21,551 nt of DNA from contig JAFGKO010000069.1 in the NCBI GenBank assembly GCA_016928525.1, positions 1-21,551 of the forward strand. Direction: 5' to 3'. A model generated the notes under the pieces. That model saw only the letters and a list, made by a program, of their open reading frames with translations, was not told the origin of the DNA and did not search any database. Position 1 is the stretch's first letter. Each line of letters opens with the position of its first letter. Positions 6,934 through 15,062 of the stretch are shown here, in pieces. The DNA is from Anaerolineales bacterium. Lineage in GTDB: Bacteria; Chloroflexota; Anaerolineae; Anaerolineales; Villigracilaceae. Position numbers and translations under genes: made by a program.

Positions 6934-7809
6934 GTGACTGATTTCCTCAACGACCTGTTATTTATATTCCAACGTGTCAACTGGTTGAGTGTCGTAGACA
7001 TTCTACTGGTTACACTGATTTTCTTTATCTTGCTCTATACCCTGCGAGATACGCAGGCATTGGTGCTGTTACGTGGTGTGCTATTCCTGGTCGTTTTATT
7101 GGCCTTACTCACCAGTTTAGTAGAGTTGCCCGCTTTTTCGTGGCTTATTCAAAGCACTTTGCCCGCCCTGCTGCTGGCAATCCCGGTCATTTTTGCGCCC
7201 GAAATCCGCCGGGGGTTGGAACGCCTGGGGCGAGCTGGCACCATTCTGTCTCCTGGCGGCAAGGCAACTTATCAGGAAACGATTGACACAATCAACGCCG
7301 TTGTCAGCGCTGCGGCACGACTCTCTGCTCGCCAGCATGGAGCGCTGATCATCATGCAGAGATTAGACAATCTGGATGAGTACAACGAAACTGGCGTGCG
7401 CATGAACTCCAAAGTTTCACCGGAAATACTGTTGCAAATCTTCTACCCCAATACCCCGCTGCACGATGGCGCCGCAATTATTGGCAATAACCGTTTATTG
7501 GCTGCATCCTGTGTCATGCCACTTTCAGCCAGTGGTATTCTTACGCGCTCGCCGGAACGTCAGATGGGGTTACGGCATCGTGCCGCAATGGGTATTTCCG
7601 AAGTCAGCGATGCAGTAGCTGTGGTCGTCTCTGAGGAGACCGGCTCCATTTCCATTGCCCATTCCGGGCGTATGATCCGCCGTCTTGACCCCGAACGGCT
7701 CGAAAATATCCTTACAGCCTTCTTCCGCCCGAATGGTGGGGCAGAGCAAATTAAATGGTATCAACAGTTGTTCCCTTATTTGTTCCGGCGCAGGGATGAG
7801 GACCGATGA
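6934..7809 (+). CDS. cdaA: Diadenylate cyclase CdaA (DisA_N domain)
   Basis: A membrane-bound enzyme making the second messenger c-di-AMP from two ATP. Three N-terminal TM helices (about 18-38, 43-63, 70-90) precede the DisA_N catalytic domain. The two essential motifs are intact: TPLHDGA (174-180) and RHRAA (214-218). Length (291 aa) is normal. The start is GTG 6934, with no good Shine-Dalgarno sequence and a T-run 12 bases upstream, so translation or transcription may be controlled by the preceding RNA element. The stop overlaps the start of cdaR by four bases (ATGA). In Firmicutes cdaA-cdaR is followed by glmM and links c-di-AMP to cell-wall synthesis; here der follows instead. Confidence 0.94.
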   Translation: MTDFLNDLLFIFQRVNWLSVVDILLVTLIFFILLYTLRDTQALVLLRGVLFLVVLLALLTSLVELPAFSWLIQSTLPALLLAIPVIFAPEIRRGLERLGRAGTILSPGGKATYQETIDTINAVVSAAARLSARQHGALIIMQRLDNLDEYNETGVRMNSKVSPEILLQIFYPNTPLHDGAAIIGNNRLLAASCVMPLSASGILTRSPERQMGLRHRAAMGISEVSDAVAVVVSEETGSISIAHSGRMIRRLDPERLENILTAFFRPNGGAEQIKWYQQLFPYLFRRRDEDR

Positions 7810-9059
7810 TCCGCTGGCTGGGCATAAACTTGCGTACTTTCCTGTGGGCGTTTGCAATGTCCCTGGCCGTCTGGGTTGCCGCCGTCACGGCAGCTGACCC
7901 CGATGAAGTGCGTCTATTCCCCGAGCCCATTCCCGTGGAAACCATCGGCCAGGACCCCGGTCTCGTTATTACAAGTGACGTTCCCAAACAAATTGAACTG
8001 ACCCTACGCGCCCCTCGCTCGGCATGGGATAGACTGCTCAACGAAAGAAGTGAGATACGGGCCATCCTGGATCTTTCCGGACTCAGCGCTGGGGATCATA
8101 CGCTCGACATCCAAATTCAAATCCCTACTCGCCCGATACGCATCGTTTCTGCGACACCTCAAACTGCCACCATTACCTTAGAGCCGCTTGCCACCCGAAC
8201 GTTTCCCGTTGACCTGTCCATTTCAGGGGTGCCTGCAATTGGCTACCAGGCCGGGGATCCAAGCCTGGAACCGGGCGAAGTCGTGGTATCCGGTCCGCAA
8301 TCGCAGGTTGAACGTGTTGTGCGAATACGCGCACCCATCAACCTGGCAGGCATCCGCGAAAGCGTCGATCAGTCCGTTTCAGTGCAAGCCTTAGATGAGA
8401 ACAACCAGATTGTCGCAGACCTGGGGCTGAACCCCGCCCAGGTGCTCGTCAAACTACCTGTCAGCCAGCAAGGCGGCTACCGTGACCTGGCGGTTAAGGT
8501 CCTTGTCAGCGGGCAGGTTGCCAGCGGTTACCGCCTGGCAAACATCTCGGTCTTCCCACCGGTCGTGACGGTATACTCTACCGATCCAACGTTGGTCAAC
8601 TCTTTGCCCGGTGTTCTCGAAACACAGGCGCTCGATCTGGAAAATGCCGACGATGAACTCACGACCAGGCTGGCGATCAACTTACCCGAAGGCGTCTCTC
8701 TGGTCGGCGATCAAACCGTATTGGTGCGCGTAAATATCTCCCCCATTCAAAGCAGTCTGACGCTTTCGAATAAAACCATCGAAATTGTAGGTTTGCCGGA
8801 AGACTGGTTTGTGCAAGTTGCCCCTGATAACATCGATGTTATCCTCTCAGGGCCATTGCCCCTGTTGGATACACTCTCATCACAGGAAGTCCGCGTCGTT
8901 ATCAATGTGACTGACTTGGAGGAAGGCACACACCAATTAACCCCTCAGGTGGATGTTCTGGTATCCGATATTATTGTCGAATCGATTTTGCCCGGAACTG
9001 TGGAAGTGGTAATAAGCAGTGTTCCCTTCCAGACGCCCGTCCCCACCTCGGCTCCATAG
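7806..9059 (+). CDS. cdaR: CdaR-like YbbR-domain membrane protein
   Basis: The partner and probable regulator of CdaA. A short cytoplasmic N-terminus and one TM helix (about 10-30, TFLWAFAMSLAVWVAA) anchor an extracytoplasmic region of several YbbR repeats, each about 80-90 residues of beta-strands (for example near 125-205, 215-295 and 310-400). Recurrent LxxxPxxVxVxGP-like turns are visible, such as LEPGEVVVSGPQSQV and VAPDNIDVILSGP. The protein is 417 aa and ends in a Pro/Thr-rich tail. It starts within the last codons of cdaA (4-base overlap), implying translational coupling. In Firmicutes CdaR binds CdaA and modulates c-di-AMP production; that role is inferred here from position and domains. 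Confidence 0.9.
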   Translation: MIRWLGINLRTFLWAFAMSLAVWVAAVTAADPDEVRLFPEPIPVETIGQDPGLVITSDVPKQIELTLRAPRSAWDRLLNERSEIRAILDLSGLSAGDHTLDIQIQIPTRPIRIVSATPQTATITLEPLATRTFPVDLSISGVPAIGYQAGDPSLEPGEVVVSGPQSQVERVVRIRAPINLAGIRESVDQSVSVQALDENNQIVADLGLNPAQVLVKLPVSQQGGYRDLAVKVLVSGQVASGYRLANISVFPPVVTVYSTDPTLVNSLPGVLETQALDLENADDELTTRLAINLPEGVSLVGDQTVLVRVNISPIQSSLTLSNKTIEIVGLPEDWFVQVAPDNIDVILSGPLPLLDTLSSQEVRVVINVTDLEEGTHQLTPQVDVLVSDIIVESILPGTVEVVISSVPFQTPVPTSAP

Positions 9060-9081
9060 TGTCCAAAGTTGTAAGGATCTC

Positions 9082-10452
9082 ATGCCTAAACCCGTTATCG
9101 CCTTAGTTGGAAGACCCAACGTTGGGAAAAGCACCCTGTTCAACCGCCTGGTAGGGGAGCGTCTTGCAATTGTGGATGACACGCCAGGCACCACGCGTGA
9201 CCGTTTGCTATCCGAATCGGAGTGGAATGGCATCGAATTCCACGTAATCGATACGGGTGGAATCGACCCGACGCATGGGGGAAAATCTCCGCTTTCAGTC
9301 GGCTCTGCCGATTTCATCCAGCAGATCAAGGAACAGGCGCTGATCGCAATCGAGGATGCGGACGCAATCCTGTTCCTGACGGATGGCGAAGCAGGCGTTA
9401 CCGCGCCCGATCGCGAAGTGGCTGATATATTACGCCGTTACCAGAAGAAATTACCGGACGGTAAGTTCTGGCCGCCGATCTTTCTCGTCGTGAACAAGTG
9501 CGAAAGCGAGGCGCGCCGTCAGAGTGTTGGCGATTTCTATGAGCTGGGATTAGGAGAGCCGTACGCAGTCTCAGCCGTGCATGGGACAGGTACGGGGGAT
9601 CTGCTGGATGCGCTGGTCGAGTCGTTTCCACCTCAGCAGGATGAGGCAGAGGATGAAGCGGTCAAGATCGCCATCGTCGGCAAACCCAATGCAGGCAAGT
9701 CCAGTCTGCTTAACAAACTGGTCGGTAGGGAACGGGCTATCGTCAGCCCCATCCCCGGAACCACTCGCGACGCAGTCGATACGAACATCCAATATGAAGG
9801 CATCGATATCATGTTGATCGATACAGCCGGAATCCGGCGGCGCGGCAAGATCGAGCCCGGCGTGGAGAAATACAGCGTGCTGCGCTCGTTCAAGGCCATC
9901 GAGCGCGCCGATGTGGCCCTGCTGATGATCGATGCGACAACGGGAATCACTTCACAGGATGCGCACATTGCCGGGTTCATCCTGGATGCGTGGAAGTCAT
10001 GTGTGGTGCTGGTGAATAAATGGGATGCGGTGGAGAAAGACAACTACACAATGGATGAGTTCTCCAAGCGTATCCGGCAGGACCTGAATTTTATGGATTA
10101 CGTTCCTCTCCAGTTCATCTCTGCCCTGACTGGCCAGCGTGTGGACAAAGTGTTGCCGCTGGCTTTGCAAGTGCAGGAGGAGCGGCTGGCGCGCCTGACC
10201 ACTTCGAAGATCAACCAGGTGATCCACAGCGCGCAGGATGCACATCCAGCCCCATCATTCAAAGGGCGGCAGTTGAAAATGTACTATGGCACGCAAGTGC
10301 GCTCCGATCCGCCAACGTTCATGATCTACGTCAACGACCCGAAACTGGCGCATTTTTCATACCGGCGTTATCTGGAGAACCAGTTGCGGGCGGAGTACGG
10401 TTTCCTAGGAACGCCTATCCGGATCGTGATGAAGGGGAAAAAGGATAAGTAG
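9082..10452 (+). CDS. der: Ribosome biogenesis GTPase Der (EngA)
   Basis: A double-GTPase that assists maturation of the 50S ribosomal subunit. Domain 1 begins at once with GRPNVGKST (G1) and DTPGTTRD (G3/switch region), with NKCE as G4. Domain 2 has GKPNAGKSS, PGTTRDAVDT, DTAGIRRRGK and NKWD. The C-terminal KH-like domain ends in a basic tail (MKGKKDK). Length, 456 aa, is standard. ATG 9082 is chosen over an upstream in-frame start at 9019, because that would lie inside cdaR and the conserved MPKPVIALVGRPN begins here. AAGGAT lies 3-9 bases upstream. G4 of domain 1 has Glu in place of the usual Asp (NKxD), which as I recall is also seen in cyanobacterial Der. It is followed by a hairpin terminator. 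Confidence 0.95.
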   Translation: MPKPVIALVGRPNVGKSTLFNRLVGERLAIVDDTPGTTRDRLLSESEWNGIEFHVIDTGGIDPTHGGKSPLSVGSADFIQQIKEQALIAIEDADAILFLTDGEAGVTAPDREVADILRRYQKKLPDGKFWPPIFLVVNKCESEARRQSVGDFYELGLGEPYAVSAVHGTGTGDLLDALVESFPPQQDEAEDEAVKIAIVGKPNAGKSSLLNKLVGRERAIVSPIPGTTRDAVDTNIQYEGIDIMLIDTAGIRRRGKIEPGVEKYSVLRSFKAIERADVALLMIDATTGITSQDAHIAGFILDAWKSCVVLVNKWDAVEKDNYTMDEFSKRIRQDLNFMDYVPLQFISALTGQRVDKVLPLALQVQEERLARLTTSKINQVIHSAQDAHPAPSFKGRQLKMYYGTQVRSDPPTFMIYVNDPKLAHFSYRRYLENQLRAEYGFLGTPIRIVMKGKKDK

Positions 10453-10479
10453 CCCAATAGCACAGGTACATATCGTAAG

Positions 10480-10512
10480 AGACCTCCGAAGTCTTGGAGA
10501 CTTCGGAGGTCT
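10480..10512 (+). terminator. Terminator after der, probably bidirectional
   Basis: A perfect 14-bp stem, AGACCTCCGAAGTC with GACTTCGGAGGTCT, and a 5-base loop, followed on the + strand by GTGTTTATTTTAT. It sits between convergent genes (der and the lipoprotein gene ending at 10522), so it can stop transcription from both sides, although only the + side has a U-rich tail. Confidence 0.75.
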
Positions 10513-10521
10513 GTGTTTATT

Positions 10522-12435
10522 TTATGGTTGCCAGGAAGGTGCCAGCCACCACCAGTCCAGGGGCAGGCCGGGGGCCTGGAGCATATTCGTCTCCAACGTG
10601 GACAGGTTCACGGCATAGATGTGCCGTCCCGTGGCATCATCGTCCTGGACTAGCAAGTAGCCTCCATCCGGCGAGAAAGTGATCGTTGTAATGTTCCCAG
10701 ATACACTGCGATAAACCTGCTGCAAGTTGCGACCATCACGCCCAATCATGTAGACATCCTGTCCATTTGTAGGCTCCGAAGCCATGTGCATGAAAGCAAT
10801 CCGCATACCATCCGGTGACCAGAGAATCGGGTAAATGGAACCACCCTGAAAGGTTGCCAGGTCACGGAAAGTACTACCATCCGGGGAAAGAAGCTTAAGT
10901 AAAGTTCTTTGATCGGCTGCATCAGAATATGCCAGGAAGGAGCCATCCGGCGAAGGCACCATGTCGGTCTTCGCCCAGGGCGTATCAAAGAGTGATTTGG
11001 TAAAGCCATCCCCAACACGCCGCAAATAGACCAGTCCGCCCGCGCCGGGATTGCCAGAACGCAGGATGAGGTTGTCATTGATCCAGCCGCTCAGGATATA
11101 AGGAAGACCTTCGGGGGGCAGTTTGTCGCTGGCGGTCATATTGGTCAAATCGCTGCCATCCCGGCGGACAACGTAAACATCCTCGCCACCCAGGCCATCC
11201 TGAACGCGGAAGGCCAGCCAGTTGCCATCGGATGACCAAATGGGAGGGTCGATGAAATTGAATTCAGCCAGAGACTGCCAGCTTTGCTCTTCAGGATTGA
11301 ACAGGAATAGATTCGCTGTATTTCCATCCTGGCTGACAGGATAAGCCAGCGCCGCATATTTCCCGTTCGGCGACCAGACCAGGGGCGTCAGGCTGAAATT
11401 CAAACCGATGGGCGGTGTGATCGTCTCCGGTTCAGGACACGAAGTTTGGCCTGTGACACAAGAGCCAGGCAGTCGCACGAGCTTTGTGGTCTCATTGCCG
11501 TATTCGTGGTCAAAGATGAAGAAGTAGACTTGCCCCAACAGGTCAGTCTCAGACGAAAGAGAGGGGGCTGGTTCCATTGCAACAAGCGGATTCCCTGATA
11601 TATCGCTGAAAGAGGGCATCTCGCTGAATTGCAAACCGAACAGGGCGTCACCCATGGGCACATCATAGGCCACCTGATCCACCACGCGTTCCGATTGCAC
11701 CACATCCCCGCCGCCTTTGCCAAATTCTTGTATCTTCAAAATAACTGCGGTCTCTACGTCCAGCCAGGCGCGGAAAGAAGGCTGCTGGTTTTCGATATAG
11801 GTCCATTCCACGGCCAGAGCTTTACGTCCGGCGATGCTTTCCAACGCAACCGGTACGAACGTGCCCTGATTTTGGGCGCGGTCTGCGGAAAAGATCAGTT
11901 CAGAAAGCGGCGTGCCGATCTGGCCCCAAATCGGATTGGGATAGGCTACGCCCGGTTCCAAAGGCGGCACGTATTGCGGAGCCTTGGCGAATTCAGGCAA
12001 GGGACGGGATTGGCTTTGGCCGTTTTTCAAATCCATTTCCAGGATGGTCATCCCATCGCAGCCCTTGAAGGTCTCGGCTGCCCCATCTATGGGTCCCAGC
12101 AAAATGCGGAAGCGGCTGGCCGCTTGATCGAGCCAAACCTGTTCGTGAAAAACCTGCGGTGCTCCCCCGGAACCGGTCGGATCGTACCAGGTAACAGTGC
12201 CATCCATCCAGATGGTATTCCATTTGGTGGCGCTTTCCAGCATGGCGGCCTGGATTTCGGCCGAGGTCGAATCCAGTGACAGTGAAACGGGAGCCACCTG
12301 CGGGGATGATACAAGCTCGGACGTGACAGTGATACCGGCTGCCGAAGCGGGAGTCACATCGAAGGAAATCTCCAGTGTTCCACAACCTGGCAATAGCATC
12401 GTCAGGCCAATCAAAATATACACAATCTTTTTCAT
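10522..12435 (-). CDS. Lipoprotein with RseB/LolA-like N-terminal region and TolB-type beta-propeller
   Basis: A 637-residue exported lipoprotein. The signal peptide ends in a lipobox LLPGC, giving lipidated Cys18. Residues about 55-270 look like a LolA/RseB-type lipoprotein-localisation fold: a repeated strand pattern starting at KWNTIWMDGTVTWYDP, with a capture-like cavity expected (inference from pattern, no clear motif). Residues about 345-620 hold TolB/WD40-like blades with SPNG/SPDG/SSDG turns (VWSPNGKYAAL, WSSDGNWLAF, PSPDGSFLAY, LWSPDGMRIAF, TFSPDGGYLLV). ATG 12435 is preceded by GGAG with suitable spacing. It lies 43 bases downstream of an ECF sigma factor gene on the same strand, so it is likely co-transcribed and may be a sensor or target of that sigma factor. 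The family itself is not named with certainty. Confidence 0.8.
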   Translation of the reverse strand: MKKIVYILIGLTMLLPGCGTLEISFDVTPASAAGITVTSELVSSPQVAPVSLSLDSTSAEIQAAMLESATKWNTIWMDGTVTWYDPTGSGGAPQVFHEQVWLDQAASRFRILLGPIDGAAETFKGCDGMTILEMDLKNGQSQSRPLPEFAKAPQYVPPLEPGVAYPNPIWGQIGTPLSELIFSADRAQNQGTFVPVALESIAGRKALAVEWTYIENQQPSFRAWLDVETAVILKIQEFGKGGGDVVQSERVVDQVAYDVPMGDALFGLQFSEMPSFSDISGNPLVAMEPAPSLSSETDLLGQVYFFIFDHEYGNETTKLVRLPGSCVTGQTSCPEPETITPPIGLNFSLTPLVWSPNGKYAALAYPVSQDGNTANLFLFNPEEQSWQSLAEFNFIDPPIWSSDGNWLAFRVQDGLGGEDVYVVRRDGSDLTNMTASDKLPPEGLPYILSGWINDNLILRSGNPGAGGLVYLRRVGDGFTKSLFDTPWAKTDMVPSPDGSFLAYSDAADQRTLLKLLSPDGSTFRDLATFQGGSIYPILWSPDGMRIAFMHMASEPTNGQDVYMIGRDGRNLQQVYRSVSGNITTITFSPDGGYLLVQDDDATGRHIYAVNLSTLETNMLQAPGLPLDWWWLAPSWQP

Positions 12436-12478
12436 TCAATCTCCACAAACAAAGAGTATCATAATCCCGAAATGCGCG

Positions 12479-13096
12479 TTAACATATGTTTGCGGCAACG
12501 GACAAATCAAGGATATAAGCAGCGGGTATCAAATCCGGGTAGCGTTGCAGTGAGGTGCGCAAAAAGTTGCGGGCGCGCGCCAGGCGGCTCTTGATCGTCC
12601 CAGTTGGGATATCCAACACGGCAGCCGTTTCCTCGTAAGACAGGCCTTCAACGTCTACAAGCTGAACGACAAGACGGTAGTGTTCAGGCAAGGCCTGCAA
12701 ACAGACTTGGATGGTATCAAGCAATTCATTTGTTTCGGCACGCGCTTCAGGGGACGGATTCGGATCGGCCAGCCAAGAAGTGGGTTCCATCTCTTCGTCA
12801 TCTTCATTGTAAATCTGCAAAGGCACATTTTTGGCGCGTGAAATACGCCGCAATTCATCGTAGCAAGCATTGACAACGATGCGGCTCAGCCAACTACGCA
12901 GAGAACCACCGCGGAATGCCCGCAGATTGCGAAAGGCGGAAAGGAAAGCCTGTTGTGTGGCATCTGCGGCGGTGTCTTCATCGCCAAGGATGTTCAGCGC
13001 AATGCGAAACAGGAAGCCCTGGTATAGCAATACCAGTTGATTGAAGGCTTCCAGGTCGCCGCGTTGGGCAGAGTGGATCAAGGTCTGTTCGTCCAT
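12479..13096 (-). CDS. ECF-type RNA polymerase sigma factor (sigma-70 family, RpoE-like)
   Basis: A 205-residue ECF sigma factor that would direct RNA polymerase to a small regulon. Region 2 spans about 15-85 (FNQLVLLYQGFLFRIAL, then DATQQAFLSAFRNL and the WLSRIVVNACYDELRR helix). An acidic linker (about 97-105) follows, then region 4 (about 125-185) with the HTH LSYEETAAVLDIPTGTIKSRLARAR. The start ATG 13096 is preferred over GTG 13111, because MDEQTLIHSAQRGD aligns with the usual ECF N-terminus. A 20-residue tail (YPDLIPAAYILDL...) extends beyond region 4. No zinc-finger anti-sigma gene is adjacent; the next gene is a lipoprotein. A 10-bp palindrome ACAGGCCTGT (13135-13144) lies just upstream and might be an operator. 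Confidence 0.9.
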   Translation of the reverse strand: MDEQTLIHSAQRGDLEAFNQLVLLYQGFLFRIALNILGDEDTAADATQQAFLSAFRNLRAFRGGSLRSWLSRIVVNACYDELRRISRAKNVPLQIYNEDDEEMEPTSWLADPNPSPEARAETNELLDTIQVCLQALPEHYRLVVQLVDVEGLSYEETAAVLDIPTGTIKSRLARARNFLRTSLQRYPDLIPAAYILDLSVAANIC

Positions 13097-13208
13097 AGCA
13101 ATATTACCCACTCTATTTATACTTCCCCGCTGTTACAGGCCTGTGGCGGAAATGTCACAGTTTGGTAACATGCCCAATCTGCGTTTCGGCTTTCACTTCC
13201 GCAGCAAA

Positions 13209-13275
13209 AACCACAGAGACACGGAGACACTGAGAAAACTATTAAAAATCTCCGTGACTCTGTGTCTCCGTGGTT
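13209..13275. repeat. Imperfect inverted repeat of the CCACAGAGACACGGAG type
   Basis: Arms of 26 bases (13209-13234 and 13250-13275) are complementary at most positions around an A/T-rich 15-base loop. The sequence lies between the histidine kinase gene and the sigma factor gene, about 60 bases from the former. Its low-complexity ACAGAGAC/TCTCCGTG character resembles a dispersed repeat seen in many environmental genomes (recollection, not checked). It could also act as a weak terminator, but there is no T-run. Confidence 0.7.
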
Positions 13276-13336
13276 AATGGCTAATTTTCGAGGTCCACCT
13301 AAAACTGATATTTGGCAGTTGGACTGCCGAACCGCA

Positions 13337-14266
13337 TTACTTCCTCACAGGCAATCGCAGCGTGAATACCGTCCCGCGCGGCTCGTCCTGGCGGCTGCGG
13401 ACCTGGATCTGGCCGTCATGCAGTTCCACAATGCGCTGTACCAGCGCCAGTCCCAGCCCGCTGCCTTCGATGCCACGCGCGTTGAGGCCGCGATACAACT
13501 CCTCGAAAATCTTAGATAATTCATCGGATGGGATGCCCGGCCCTGAATCGGCAACTTCGATGACAATGGCCTTTCCGTCTTCCAGCGCGCGGACTTCGAC
13601 CGCTTCTTTCCCGGACGTGAACTTGAGCGCATTTTCGACCAGGTTATACACGGCCAGGGCAAGCAGATCGCGGTCCCCGGTCACGGGCGGGAACGGCGAG
13701 GGGACTTTGGAGATGAGCAGGTTCACTTCCCGGCCCTGATAGGCAGGTAGGGATTTGGCTGCGTCGACCATCTCCTGCAACAACTCGGGCACATCCACGG
13801 GCAAGCGTTCCAGTGGGCGCTCCCCCAGGTCAGATAGCTTGCGCAGGTCAGCCAGCAAACGAATCAGGCGTTCGACAGCCCGCCCAGCGTTCTCGGTGGC
13901 ACGCTGGCGTTCATCCTCCAACAGCGACTCGCGCACGTTGACCAGCGCTGTCCGCAAGGCAGTCAGGGGATTCTTGATCTCATGGTCCAGGCGACGCAGA
14001 AAGCGACGCCGTCCCTCTTCGGCTTTGCGTTGCGCCTCCACGATGGAACGCTGAACCTGCTTCGCCTTGCGCCCCGCGCCAAACGAAAAAGCTGCCAGCA
14101 ACAAGGAAATGAATGCACCAAAGACGAAGGCTACCATGCCAATATCAATTTTGAAGACCAGCAATGGAACAGGTTGTAAAAATGCCTGTGCAATCACAGA
14201 GGCCAACGCGCCCAGCAGCAAAGGCAGCATTACAAGCAGGAGAATGAACAAAGCCTTTTTTGTCAT
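13337..14266 (-). CDS. Sensor histidine kinase with minimal (intramembrane) sensor region
   Basis: A 309-residue membrane histidine kinase. Two TM helices (about 5-29 and 41-63) are joined by only about 11 residues, so there is virtually no extracytoplasmic sensor domain. A short linker helix follows. The dimerisation/phosphoacceptor helix carries FLRRLDHEIKNPLTAL with His95. The catalytic domain shows the N box NLVENALKF (208-216), G1 DSGPGIP (240-246) and G2 GSGLGLAL (268-275). The start ATG 14266 is 10 bases after the response regulator stop; an upstream extension of the frame to 14440 only overlaps the regulator gene and is rejected. The kinase is expected to phosphorylate Asp56 of the neighbouring regulator. 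The architecture is that of intramembrane-sensing kinases, often linked to envelope stress or accessory membrane partners. Confidence 0.9.
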   Translation of the reverse strand: MTKKALFILLLVMLPLLLGALASVIAQAFLQPVPLLVFKIDIGMVAFVFGAFISLLLAAFSFGAGRKAKQVQRSIVEAQRKAEEGRRRFLRRLDHEIKNPLTALRTALVNVRESLLEDERQRATENAGRAVERLIRLLADLRKLSDLGERPLERLPVDVPELLQEMVDAAKSLPAYQGREVNLLISKVPSPFPPVTGDRDLLALAVYNLVENALKFTSGKEAVEVRALEDGKAIVIEVADSGPGIPSDELSKIFEELYRGLNARGIEGSGLGLALVQRIVELHDGQIQVRSRQDEPRGTVFTLRLPVRK

Positions 14267-14276
14267 CGCACGAAGT

Positions 14277-14996
14277 CTATCCTTCCCCACGCACAGCGGC
14301 GATAAAGCGATATCCTTCGCCGGGGATGGTTTCGATGTAACGCGGCTGGGTCGGGTCGTCATCCAGGGCACGGCGCAGTTCGGCCATGCGCGTGTCCACC
14401 GTACGCGTGCCGGCGGGATACTCCCAACCCCAGACGACATCCAACAAGCGCTCGCGTGTCACGGCTTCATCGGGATGGGTCATCAGGTATTCGAGCACAG
14501 CCAGGGCTTTGGGGGTCAGTTCGAGCGCCTGGCCCGCAAGGGAGGCTCTGCGAGCACGTCGGTCAAGGGACAGGTCGCCAGATGTCAGCAGCCAAGCCAC
14601 AGAGAGCGAACGTTCGCCGGGTCGCGCTCGTCGCAACACAGCGCGGATGCGCGCTAATAATTCGTGCGGGTCGAAAGGTTTGTTCAGGTAATCGTCCGCG
14701 CCTTCTTCGAGGGCCAGGGCCCGCTCAGAAGCTTCTCCGACCTGTGTAAGCAAAATGGTGGGCGTCCACACATTTACCCGGCGCAGGCGACGCAAGGTTT
14801 CACGCCCGTCCATGCGCGGCATGAGCACGTCCAGGATGATCAAATCCGGGTGATGAGACTGCGCTCTTTCAAAAGCCGCTTGACCATCGGAGACAATCAG
14901 CACGTGGAAGCCAGCCCGCTCGAGGAAGGGAGCCAGGCTATCCACGATGTTCGGGTCGTCGTCGGCAAGCAGAATGACAGGTCGTTGACGGGACAT
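14277..14996 (-). CDS. OmpR/PhoB-family response regulator
   Basis: A 239-residue two-domain response regulator. The receiver domain (about 6-122) has the acidic pair at Asp12-Asp13, phosphoacceptor Asp56 in LIILDVLMPRMDG, Thr84 in ILLT, and Lys107 in YLNKPFDP. The C-terminal winged helix (about 135-235) has the OmpR-type pattern LELTPKALAVLEYLM ... RERLLDVVWG ... VDTRMAELRRALDDD ... IETIPGEGYRF. It is encoded immediately before the histidine kinase (10-base gap), so the two form a classic two-component pair. The gene begins 66 bases after the NBR1-Ig gene; a hairpin lies between them and I see no obvious promoter, so expression may depend partly on read-through from that gene. Confidence 0.94.
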   Translation of the reverse strand: MSRQRPVILLADDDPNIVDSLAPFLERAGFHVLIVSDGQAAFERAQSHHPDLIILDVLMPRMDGRETLRRLRRVNVWTPTILLTQVGEASERALALEEGADDYLNKPFDPHELLARIRAVLRRARPGERSLSVAWLLTSGDLSLDRRARRASLAGQALELTPKALAVLEYLMTHPDEAVTRERLLDVVWGWEYPAGTRTVDTRMAELRRALDDDPTQPRYIETIPGEGYRFIAAVRGEG

Positions 14997-15012
14997 TTAT
15001 CAGTGCCTTAAA

Positions 15013-15039
15013 AAGGCCTGGTCATTGTGACCAGGCCTT
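15013..15039 (-). terminator. Hairpin terminator after the NBR1-Ig gene
   Basis: A perfect 12-bp stem, AAGGCCTGGTCA with TGACCAGGCCTT, around a three-base loop. On the minus strand it is followed by TTTAAGG, giving a short U-tract (five consecutive T including the stem end). It lies between the NBR1-Ig gene and the response regulator and is probably a partial terminator. Confidence 0.7.
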
Positions 15040-15062
15040 CATCAGCTTTGGCTAGTCTACAA

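Noticed and set aside
6750..7001. An 83-codon minus-strand open frame across the coaE-cdaA gap
   Set aside because: It overlaps the start of cdaA, is Arg/Gly-rich and without known motifs; the region is better explained as structured RNA.
11629..12279. A 216-codon open frame on the + strand
   Set aside because: It is antisense to the lipoprotein gene, which has a signal peptide, lipobox, ribosome-binding site and propeller motifs. The + translation has no recognisable features.
13131..13180. Three TGTNAC-like motifs upstream of the sigma factor as an ECF promoter
   Set aside because: None lies at a usable distance (about 16-17 bases) from a plausible -10, so a promoter cannot be assigned.
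14067..14657. A 196-codon open frame on the + strand
   Set aside because: It overlaps the kinase and response regulator on the opposite strand, both with full catalytic motifs; a composition-driven shadow.
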